Positions 49,001-61,000 of a stretch of DNA of 64,000 nt are shown one piece after another. The notes below the pieces were generated by a model that searched no databases, was not told the origin of the DNA, and was given only the letters and a program-made list of their open reading frames with translations. The first letter of the stretch is position 1, and each line of letters starts with the position of its first letter. Source of the stretch: Sebastes aleutianus (taxonomy: Eukaryota > Chordata > Actinopteri > Perciformes > Sebastidae); contig CAKAKS010000067.1 in NCBI GenBank assembly GCA_916700875.1, positions 22,632,591 through 22,696,590 on the forward strand, read 5' to 3'. Position numbers and translations under genes: made by a program.

Positions 49001-51966
49001 CACAAAGAGTGCATGTGCAGTGTAGGTTCAGCTAGTCTTGTTCATCCAGTATGTGTAATATGAGATTGTAAGAGCAATAAGTAATGTGTTGTCAACTATC
49101 TGCAAACATTACACTATAGCTACACTTGTTTATCAAGTTTTACCGCGTTGTTTTTTTCCCTGCTGATTGACGGATTCCTTTAACCAAATTTACTATAATG
49201 CTTCATTTCTAAATCTGATAATGCATTGTTTGTGTTGTAGGCTACATTCAGGGTGAGTCATTGTCATTCATATATAGATTGTTACGAGACATAATAAAAA
49301 TCAGATTAAGTCCTAAGTCTTGTAATATAACTTTAATTGGTCTGTAAAAAGCACCCACTAGAGAACAATAAAGACCCGAGGGTCCCCAAAAGTCTTGACA
49401 CAAATAGAAAGTTGGAAGGGAGTTCAATGCAAAAGGTGAAAGGTACAGGTAGCTTATAGGTACAAAATTATACACACACATCATCAAACACAGTGACAGA
49501 TTCAAGCACCTTTCTCCTTCCATAGCAGCAGTGACATATTCAGCATTTAAAGGAAGGCGCAGTCCTCTCAGACTAGTGGAAATCTGTCATTAAAAGATGG
49601 ACGTGTGGCCTCAGCTGTGTCCCGGCCTCGGTGTGTAACGTTACTCTGGTTGTTTTGTCCCGGCACCGCTAATGGAGAGAGTGCAGTGAGAGAGATTGAT
49701 TATGCAACCTGAAGTGCCACAGGGCAGCTTCAATCTGGAAGTGCTTAGAGTACGCAGCCAACCACAGTGATTCCTTCAGGGCAAATTGAAGGAGGCATGA
49801 TCTGACAAAAAGGAATTTCAATTTGTTAGATGTATTCCTTCAGACAAATGCTTCCCATGCTACTTATGTTTTCTAGGTCCTCGCTTTTCGTAGCGTAGTG
49901 GACAATCTCGTGTAAGTACGCCGAGGGAATTGTTCCTGTCTCTGATCTCGAATTGTTTCTGTTGTTGTTGAGCATTTTGGCTTCTTCAAGTTCAAACAGC
50001 TCAAATGATTTAGAACAAAGCAGCAGTTAATACTTTCGGAGCCGCTGATGAAACGTAAGGCGGACTCCTGTCCTTATCAGAAAATCGCCCTCCTTAAAAC
50101 AACTTTTTCTCGAAAATGCAGAAGAATGTTAACTAGCCCAGCGCGGTGTTTGTGTCGGTGAGAGCGCTTTCTTTCTTTCTTTCTTTCTTTTTTTTTTGAT
50201 ACAATAAGCTGTATTCTTCTGAAATTAGCGGGTCAGATTCATTAATCATAGCGTCTGATGGCTGCTTTGAACCATCAGGCCAGGTCATTAAACCCAGTCC
50301 GTCTGGGGCGAGAGCGGGCGACACGGAAACACTTTGGAGAGCGCTGGTTCACCCACAAGACACACTAATAATGACCAATGTGTGTGTGTCTGTGTGTGTG
50401 TGTGTGTCACAGATGGCCACGTTTCTGAGTGCTACTCCTGGGCTCAGTGTGGGCTTAATTTGGAGAAATAACAACACGAGATGGGAGCAGGAAAAGGTCG
50501 CGAGGGTGGGAGAGGGGATTTCAGCGGGTGACTGTGGTTTTGTATGAAAGGTGAGGGGTTCTGTGTGCATGTGCAAAGCCTCTTTGTAATTGGTATATCA
50601 GTTTTACAAAGTGTGTTTTTATAGAAAATTTGTCTGCGTTGAATGCGTGTTTCCTATCCTCATCCCTTTTCCATTCTTTCCCTCTGTCGTCTTTGCGGCC
50701 TTTTAAGCGCCGCCGTCCTCCTCACAAACACCGGAAAGTGAAATCCTACCCTCTGATCACCGCTCCAACACGGCAACTAAAATGTGTTCCCATTTAAGGT
50801 GAGGCTCACCCAAGCGCTCTCTCTGTGTGGCTCCCTTTTAAAACCAACTTAATCAGGCAGGAATTTGGGTTATTAGGGTCAGGGACACTGCATGGGGAAA
50901 CTGCCTTAGCGAGGAAGAACAAAGTGAGGAAGAGCGAGACGGTGAGGACACAGATGCATCGCGTCAGGAGGATGTCTTCATCGCAGCACTCATGGGAAAA
51001 CGGTGGATGATGGTGTCCCGTCTAATTTACCTGATTGGGTCACATGATGCTTATAAGTCAGTTGCATTGTGGGTTTTAATGTGGCTAATAAGTGCTAACT
51101 GCACATTTGCCAAACTTTCCAGTGACCCTGCACGGTTAATCTCGTAGAGGTCGTTGTACATCGTGGAAGTTACAGCTGATGTGGAAAATCTACAGCAGGC
51201 TCATTACACTTCCTACTGGAATCGTCTGTCTGTCCTTGCTTTGCAGTTTTTTTGGTTGTGCATAGTTTGGCCTTCATTCCTGTTGCTAATAATAACTTTA
51301 TATTCAGCAATTTAATTGCCAAGAATTGGGATCAGGGTTACATTGATAAAAAAAGAATTTATGCTTTACCTACATGCTGTAACACGCTACATATCCACTT
51401 CTTTTCCCCCTCACAAATCAATAGATGATGTCAGATAATCCACTTTGTTTATTTCATTCCTTACACCACCACACATCCGTCTTTACATGCAAAGATGATG
51501 TCACAAAACAATCCAATCAGAAGTTCAGTTTTCCTTTGCTTCAAATTAAATGTTATTGACAGATTGATGGAAACAGTCGTGTGGTGATTCGAGGGAAGCC
51601 AGAGCTCCTGGCAGGAGTTGACACCTACTGACAAGAGTGCAACCGCTATTATTTGGCAAATTTACTAAAGCAGTGTGTGATTAGTAAGGCATGTAGAAGA
51701 ATAGAAACATAAAAGGAAACGTTTGCTTATCTGGAATCAGTCAGCGGGAAACATCAGGGGCGTGTCTGAGATATCTGAGCATGCTAAATCAAGATAATTT
51801 CAGGACTCACAACTCCATTTAGTTGTCAAATACTTGGATATCCCCGTTATATATCGGTCAATTTCCTCTGCCGTGACCTCTCTGGGGTTTGTCTCCAGCA
51901 GCTTCACAGTGAGAACATGTTTCCATAGTGGAGCCAGGTGGCTTTGGTGGCTGAGACGATGACAGC

Positions 51967-52036
<70 letters not shown>

Positions 52037-55000
52037 GTCTGCCGTAATAATGAAGCCATCAGGGCTGCAGCTCGAGGTTAACGTGCTGGTCACAGACGGC
52101 ACTTTAATGCCCCGCGGAAACTCGCATTTTATCGAGCTTGTTGTGACCCGCTGATCCCGGTGCTTTGATGACCTGCAGTTACTCTCCGTCACACCTTTTG
52201 GCAACTCGAACCTGCACGCGTGAGGGGGTTAATCCAGAACGGTTACACTTCAAACACATTGTTCTCCACTAAAAGCTCTTCATTTATCCCTCTGAAGAAC
52301 CATTAGACACGTTTCTCTGGAGAGAAGGCTGCAGGGTCAGCAGCGGAGTAAATCACTGATCACTCACGTTTATCATTCGGCAACCAATAAGTTTGCCTCT
52401 AATAGGTACTTTTAATGAGGTCCAGGTCGGGCTGTTTAACCCTACAGGCAAAGAGGCTTGAAAGACGCATTGTTCTCCATATAATCTGTGGATAGTTATT
52501 CCTGCACGAGATAATAATCAGCAAGATAATCACCAGAACACTGAAGATGTTTCTTAAAGCTGGATTATAATTTTTTAGGGGGCTAACTGGGGGCAACAAG
52601 CTGTAAGCACATCATTGACATATTATCAAGTCCTAAAGTTTATATGGCAAACATATTAGTCATTTGGAGTCATTTTGGTCTTCATCATCTCATATAGGAA
52701 ATACCCCGCCCGTCTCATTCCCAGGGCTTCAAATACAGAGGCTTTGTCATGGCCGCGTTCGGTACCGCCATACAAGGCACCCTTTAGCGCCGGGATGAAA
52801 CGCACCGGGCGTTCCATTAACTATAATGTAAACCCAACCGCGGCAACAGTAAAACGTTCTGAAAAAGTGTGCCGGAAGTGTGGTGACGTAGTTTAAAGAG
52901 CGAAAGAGACATTTGGGAGGGGTGGTGGATGGGCCCAACAAACAAACACAGGCTTTCATCTAGGAGAACGCCGTTTGTGTCCCGTGCGTTAAGTTTCACT
53001 TTCACGTTACAATCAGCTGTTCATTCATGTCCCACGTTCAGTGTCATTTTCACTGTACAAAGTTTTGAGGACAACATCCGGGTACTTAGAGTGCACTGCA
53101 TTTTGCCATACTTCTCAATGTGAACGCCCTTATGCACTCAAAAGTGTAAGTACAGAAGTACACAAATTCACACACAGCAAAGGTTTAGCATGTTAGCATG
53201 CCAAAATTTGCTAATGTACTAAACACAAAGTACAACTGAGGCTGACAGGAATGTCATTTTGCAGGTGTGTGATTATAAACCATTGGACGGATTGAAATGT
53301 TGACCTGATGGTGGTGATGGATGAAGAGTCAGGGGGATCACACAGGTCAGTAGGATTGAGCCTCTGGGGACCACGAACATCTGTACAAAATTTGAAGGCA
53401 ATCCGTCCCAATAGTCGCTGAGTTATTTCAGTCTGGACCAAAGTGGTGGATCAACCAGCAGACTGATTGATAGTTGGAGTCAAACCACCCTGCTCCTGAC
53501 AGGTTACTCCTCTCAGCCCACCACAGTTTCCCTCCCTGTGTGTTTCTCTCTCTCTTTACTGGCCTGAAATAATCTCCGACACCTACAGGCTCAGATGTTG
53601 TCAAGTCGGTTAATAAAACCTCCTGGTGGGAGAAACACAGAGAGGGGTGAGGTCATACAGATTCACTCCTCTCCTCTCCTCGCCATCCTCCTCCAGGCTG
53701 TGTGGTGTCCACACCTCTGATTATCCCGGCCCCCCTGTGTGTGTGTGTGTGTGAAAGTGTGTGTGCTGAAACTGTGAGAGAAAGTGACAAAGGTGGGGTG
53801 TGTGTTTTTGTGAGAGAGGATTATAAGAAAAAGGAAGCAGACAGACAGAAAAAGCATACACACATGTGTGTGTTTGGGGGTGTTTGGGTGGGGGGGCCTA
53901 ACCCCACCTATCTGAACCGAGGCATGGGACCCGCTATCTGTTTCTCATTTCGCCGGCGCTCTGTGGTTTTCCAGCAGTGACAGGCCTCAAAGTGGAAACT
54001 GGCACTAACGAGCAATTACATCCTGCCTGCCTGCCAGGGATTATGGGATTACAGGCTGACCGGGCTTCAGTCTGCGCTCTCTTTCTGCAATTCCCTCGCT
54101 TCCCTTTGTTCACCTTATCTCTGCTTTTAGACTTCTCCCATTCACAGGTTCAATTATCTTTTTCACAGTTTTTTTCTTTCCCCCTGGACAATAAGCCATT
54201 CTCTATTTTTAATTCTCCTTATCATGTTTTTTTTATTATTATCTTTCTATCGCTCCTCCTCCGGCTTTTCCTCCTTTGACTTTGTGGCTGCCTCGCATAC
54301 TTAAGGCATGCTGTCGTTAACCGCTGAAGAGTGAAATTGTTTTAGTCGGAAAGGGGAAGAGAGCACATTTAGAAAAAGATGTGTATGAAGCTTTAAATGA
54401 AGCATGATGGGGGTGAGAGTAGAGAGAAGGAAAACACGACTCCTTGACATCATATTAATGCCTTAAAAAGCTTATTTCTAGTCCAAAGAATTTGTCCCAG
54501 AGGACTTTTCGTCACTCAGATAAGGATTAAAAAACATTCAACAAGTCAGAATTTGAGGACTTGGTGTTAAACCCGGAAGCCTGTTGTATGACATATTTCT
54601 GAAAAGATATCAAACACTGTAGATATAGCTCTATACAAGCAAGATTAAAGCTACAAAACAAGTTTTCCCCACTGCTCTGGATGCATATATGCAGAGCTGT
54701 GGGGCACATGTAAGTTCAGCAGATATCATCACGTTCTGTGGGACCTCCGCAGGTTTCTCTGTGTCTGGTAGTGATCAGACGGCTCTCCTGGTGTTCTGCC
54801 TCTCTCTCTCTCTCTCTCCTGCATCTCCTCTTACACTGCAGGTGTCTTTTATTGAGCCAGAGGTGATTTACTGTACTCTTGTTTTTCTCCTCGCTCCTGC
54901 AATCAGGCGCCGCCGCAGTGACAGGTTAAAGCTGGAGGTCAGATCATTTCGCGCACACATGCACACATGCACGCGTGCACAGCGGAGAACAGAGAGCGTC

Positions 55001-58000
55001 TCTAATAGGAGGTCATTATCAGAGAAGTTTGGCTTTTAGAGGGAGGCGAAAACACCGGAGAGCTCGGAGCTTTCTTTCTTTTTTTCTCTTCACAAGGTGA
55101 GAGGTTTATGGAGGCTCTGTGGGCAAACGCTCCAGTCTGAGGACGTAATAATATACAGTAGGCACCGAGATCACTAATTAGAACCACGTTTGTTGTGCCG
55201 ACGTGCCTCTTTTCTTAGCAAAGATGTGTCTCTGTTGAAAACAGCAGTATTAATAAAAGTCTGAATTACATCTTTGAAAGTAATATACATGGAATTAATG
55301 CATTATTTATAGTCTTACAAAGGCAGAGAGCGCTTAAGTTGAGAAAAAGGGTTTGAAGTTTGAATGCTTTTTGCCAAATATGTAACAGAAACAGTATAAA
55401 AGTTGTAAGACCTTTAAGGCTGATTATTAATCATTGTGACAGACTTTACATAAAACCTCTAGATCTGTTCGAACAATCTAAGGGCACAAGGGAAATGAGC
55501 TAGTTTAATCGGGGGGATCTATTATCCGAAATGGAATATGATGTCACTGTGTTTTCATAAGTGTATAATCACCTGAAGCTAAGAATCATTATGTTTTTAT
55601 TAGCTTAGAATGAGCCCTTCATATCTACATAGGGAGTGGATCCTCTTCATGGAGTCTGACATGTTGCTCCGCCATGTTTCTACTGTAGCCCAGAACGGAC
55701 AAACCAAACACTGGCTCTAGAGAGAGCATTACACATTTTAATGTTACCTGAAGGCCACCGTAATTCTCTGACACGCTTGTGAAACTGCAGTAAAGTGAGT
55801 CGCAGAGTGCTAAACCGTGGTACCGCCAGCCGCTGTCTGAAGTAGTGTTGTTATGGTAAGGATGGCCTCTGAGCGAGGCGAACAGCGTTACCAGTTTTGC
55901 ACTCGGCGGCTGACGTTACTGCAGTCTTGGAAAGGGAGGAGTGAGCGGAGGGGTGCTCAGTTGGTTGCAATCTGCAACCACACCACTTGATGACACTAAA
56001 TCCGACACTGTACCTTTAAATGAAATACATTTAAATATGTGATTTAAAGGTAGCTGAACCACATCAAATCATGGGAATGTCACTGGAGTCAGAGGCTGCA
56101 GAGACAGCAGTTAGCCTACTGCTACTCTGCTGAAAAATACTGTAAACTGTAGGGTAAAATATGTTATATTTAGTGACCGTATCAATTGTCAAAAACACTA
56201 TCAATTTTTGATTAATAGTTTACATGCAAAGATTAACTCGGTCAATACTTAATGTCATTTGCAGAGAGATGCAGCCTCTCAGTGTATGTGTCATCTCAAA
56301 GTAGTGCTATGATGTTGGACGCTACAGTGACTGTGATAAATGCAATTGCAGATCCCACCGTTCTGATTGCATAAAAAAGTAAACTTTTTTTTTTTACTCT
56401 GGATTTATGCATATGCCGGTGTGCCCTTTATACTAAAAATTTGATTAAAAAAAAAATTGCAATATATCGCCTTGCTTACAGTATCGCAATATATCACAAT
56501 ATATTGAATCGTAAACCCGGTATCATGATACGTATCGTATTGCCAGATTCTTGCCAATACACAGCCCTAATATACTGTAATATGGTTGAACAGATGTCAG
56601 AAAATCAGATTCTGGTCTTAACTCAATTTAGACCAAATACATATTTACGGCGTAAGGTTGATATCATGGTTATAAAATGAAGGCTCAAATTCTGGCAATT
56701 CTCTGCTTTAGTGCTGCTCTGTGTTTTCTTGATATTCAGTGAACTGATGTTACTTTTTTGCTGGCAACCTCCGTTTTAAAGCTTCTTTTACCTCGTAAAT
56801 ATCCCCCAAACAAAATCCACATCCTCTCCAAGCACTTAAACAGAATAAGCTCTGGAAATAGTAGCAGGCTCTGGCTTTATGGGTTGTACTTGCTTCAGGA
56901 GGGCTTTCCCACTTAACTAACTGTGAACAACAACTGGGGCACAGAGGACCAACAACATAAATGGAAGGTGACAAGAACTCTCCCCGCTGCAGACATCCAG
57001 CCTGATGGACAAACCGAAGGCTTTAATCAGCCAAACAAGGAAGGAACACATGCTCGGCTTTCTAAACACACGCGTACAAAACACGCGCATGCACGCCGTT
57101 GGATCTGAAACTGTGCACACACACACACCGTCAGTGGGCTCTTGTCAGTGTGCAGCTCTTCAGGACCAGTGTCCCGCTCCCTCTCTCCAGTCCTCTACTC
57201 CCCCACCCTCCTCATCCCAGAAAAGGCTGGAGGCGTCGGGCTGTAAACAGCTCCAGAGTGCCAGAGTGAAATGAACCAGCAGACAGGCCCGCGTGGACTC
57301 CCAGCTCGCTGATCTAAAAGGGGCTAAACACTCCCAGCTGTGGCATTAGGGACTCAGAAAGGCACCTCCCCTGAGACCCAGCGAGGATCTGTGTTCCTCT
57401 GTCCCGCCTCGCACTGGTTTTAAATCAGCTCCGAGACGGAGGGATATTGAGGGCCAAGGAGTCGGCACAGTTTGGTTTTAAGTTGCAGCGGTGGCGTGCA
57501 CTCTGTCTGTGTGGCTGATTTATGCTCTCTTTTTCTCCCCTCGTCCTCTTGCTCCCTCTCCCACCCTTCAGCGTCTGTAACTTTGCTTTCCCTCGACTGG
57601 ATCGCTTCAGCTGGAACATTGCATAAACGCATCAACAGGTCTTATCGTGACCTGTGATCTGTAACCTTTTGTCAGTCTTCCATCTCATTGCGCAGACAGA
57701 ACCGCTGAGATTGTTTTTGACTGTTACATAAACATGGTACACTACATATCGGAGAGATCTGCAAACACATGCTTGGATACGCTAGTATCGGTGAACAGTG
57801 TTGCTGTAGTTCAGCGCCATGCTTATACAAAGCATCTCAGAGATGACAGATGCGGTTTCAAAGATGGGAGGTATCTGTGGGCAGAGCTGTTTCAAAGGAA
57901 TGGTTCATGTCAGATTTAAACAGATCCGACATCAGTGCTGAATTGATGGGTTGATTAACGAGCGAGAACACAAACTTTATTTGTATCGCATTTTTCAATA

Positions 58001-61000
58001 CAGAAGTACTTTACAGGAAAAAGAGAAGTGAAACGGAGTAAAAGAGGCAGACAAGACAGCGTACAAACAACGAAACATGATGTATACATTTTAAGAGGCC
58101 AAAGGAAACTAAGATTTACAATGCGTTTTTCTGACATTTTATAGACTTAACCAGTGTTTCCCAACCTGGGGGTCGGCATCCCCACAAGGGGTCACAAGAT
58201 AAACATGAGGGGTCACGAGGAAAGCAGATTTAAAGGAACAATGTGTAACAGTTCGTGGGATCTATTGGCAGAAATGGAATATAATATTCACAGCTATGTT
58301 TTCAGAAGTGTATAATCACCTGAATCTAAGAATCGTTGTATTTTCATTAGCTTAGAATAAACCCTTCATATCTACATAGGGAGCGGGTCCTCATCATTTT
58401 AAGGGGTCACCAGCCAAAAAGGTTGGAAACCACTGGACTTAACTGAAGGGTCTATTGGTTGGTCTGCCACTTTGGTCCCGACTGAAATATCTCAACAACC
58501 ATTGAAAGGATTGTCATGTAATTTTGTACAGATGTCCATCGTGTCCAGAGGATATATCCTAGTGACTTTGGTGATCCTCTGACTTTTCCTGTAGCAATAC
58601 TTTTCTGTAGATAGGTGAGGAAAATGTAAACCCGTTTTTGAAGTACGTGATGCTCTGACCTCCGCTGAGCTGGGCCACAAAACAACCTGATGACCTCATG
58701 TTACGGGATGTGTGGTTGCCCCGCAGCCAGCATCACAATCCTCCCCACTGCACGTACTATATATAAACATCTGCGTCCGTGACACTTCTTATCACCTGTC
58801 CTGAATCTCTGTGGTTTTCTTGTCTGGGACCTCCGCGAAGTGCTCTCGCTATGCCTGGTTCCCCCTGCTTGTACCTCTGCCACAGGAATAACCCTGAAGA
58901 ATGCCTTTGACAAGTGTATATCGCAGATGCCGCCTTTTGTTGCCGGACTGGGGCTGTTTGCATGGATGTATGAACCGACAAGCCGACACTGGCCACGCTA
59001 GCTGACAGCAAACACTGTTTTTTTACTGAAGCAGCAACAGACATGCATGGAGGACGTGATTTATGTGACATGTCGGCTTGCTCAGGGGCCCGCGGGGCTG
59101 TTTCTTTTTTACAGTATCTGGACAATTGTGAATGCGTAGACATCATATTGCCCGCATGTTGTTCCTTTAGTTTATGTTAACCTTTTCAAGGGGAGTTCTG
59201 GGAGGAGGGAAGTTGACAGAGTGAAGCCTTGTTCTTGTTCTTACATTCTTGTCTTTCTCTCTCTCTCCAGGTGGGACCAGATGGAGGGTTCGGAGGAAGG
59301 ATAGACAGGAGATTACCTCTGTCATATCAGCAAAGGCCAAGGTTTGTCAGAAACAAGCATCGTTGCCAAAAGAGCACCCTGAAAATGTCCTCCCCTTCTT
59401 CTTCTTCTGCTTCCTCTCATCTTCTTCTTCTCTCCATCTCATCCTCCATCTCCATCTTTCTTGCCTTATAATGAAATCACCATCTCTGCAAATAACCTAG
59501 CCTTATCATTTTTCATTCCCACTGTACAGACGACTATAAACCAGAGGATGAGTTATGTGTAGGTATAAATTGTTAATGAAATCCATCTCCACAAGGCTCA
59601 GGACTGAGTTTTCCATAAAACCATGTCAGCGGCGGAGCTTTCATTGCTAAATATTTACCCAGTGGACGAAGCTTGATCCAGGGCGGAAAGAGAGCCGAGT
59701 TATTTAACTTAAGTATTACTGAAGAGTAAGTGAGATCACGTTTGATGGAATGGGCTTAACACAAAGCACTGATGTAGCCTGTTTGAAGAGATGTGTGTTT
59801 TTTGTACTCTTGTAGGCTTAAGTATTATCTAATTGTCTTTATCTGTTCATATCTGTAAAGCACTCTGTCAACTTCTAGTTTTGTTATTAAGTACACGGTC
59901 GCCATGAAAGCAAAAGACCAAACAGCCAATTCCTCTGGTGGTGATCATCTTTTCTTTGTAAGAAAAGAAGAGAGCTCAAAGCCACCTCCACTGTAATTCT
60001 TACCTTCCAAGAAATAGCTGAGAACAATGTGTCACCAAAAATCTACTTAAAGGTGACATATCATGAAAAACGAACTTTTTCAGCTCTATAATGTGATATA
60101 ATGTCATGTTTACAGCTTGTTGCTCTGCCCCCGAAAGGCCAAAAAAATCAATTAATACAGATGAAAGAATTGTAAATTATATAAAGTACTAAAAAAAGTA
60201 CCAGTGAATGAAATAGCTAGTTACTTTCCATGCCTTGGTGGCAATCCTTGGCTTTATTCTTTCTTTTGTTCAGTCATTATGCTAACTTTTAGCATGCACG
60301 AATGTCACTTAACCAAATCCTTCAGATTTCCTTTGTGTCAGCTAACATGCAACTTGTTTCTCCCGTAGGTGCTGCTGTGGGTGCTCCTTTCTCTGCTGCC
60401 TCTAGTGGAAGGAGCTCATATGAAAGCCGTTGCTGCTGGTGCGGGATCAGACTCGGGCCACGCCGTGGGCCTGCTGGCAGGCCAGGAGGAGCGAGAGCTT
60501 CCTGTGACGCTGCCAGAGGTGGTGGAGGACGAGGAGCAGGAAGACCAAAGCGACCCTTACTCCACTTGGCACGCTCTATATGGTACTGAGGCTCTTATGA
60601 AAGTGTAATTTACAGCACATCTGCTTCACCAGACGGTATTAGAGTAGAAAGAGGGCATGAGCCGGGGGGATCTGCTATGTATCTCTGTCATCAAAATGTA
60701 TTTACATGAGATTTAAAGGGTGAGAAGTTACTTTAAGTTAAAAGGTAGAAGTGAAATTGTAGATAATTTGCTCTTTATTGCTCATAATTTCCCGAATAAG
60801 TATTCATTTTCATTGTTACTCTGTCTCTCTACCACTCCTCTTTCCTCTCCATTTTAGACCCCTTTGTAATAGATGAGATGGATGACCATCCCAGTAGTCG
60901 TTGGGCGGGGCGCTCTCCACGCTCCTCTGACCCCTCAGAACCTACACCCAATGGATCGCCAAAGAAAAAGAAGAAGAGGAAGAAGAAAGAAAAGGAGGAA

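Larger units (their letters stand above)
45591..60368 (+). other. artn: artn long intron
   Basis: 14,778-bp GT-AG intron. Entries inside: poly-T, microsatellites, transposon copies (46188-46425, 47848-48584, 52690-53070, 53150-53470, 55460-56020, 56178-56569, 58152-58435) and a possible extra exon at 59271-59341. About 60050-60150 has AAAGGTGACATATCATG, typical of a short fish repeat. The parts around 49.2-51.9 kb and 53.5-55.4 kb hold no feature that I recognise beyond simple repeats. Confidence 0.7.

Noticed and set aside
51800..52204. 134-codon minus-strand frame with an R/E repeat
   Set aside because: It runs through the (CT)n microsatellite; there is no recognisable domain on either side.
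60369..60608. GTG at 60369 as the artemin start
   Set aside because: GTG is not a usual eukaryotic initiator; splicing from 45590 supplies a proper ATG and a complete signal peptide.
60878..60880. ATG at 60878 as the start of a shorter artemin
   Set aside because: It would remove the signal peptide and is internal to an exon in continuous frame from 60369.
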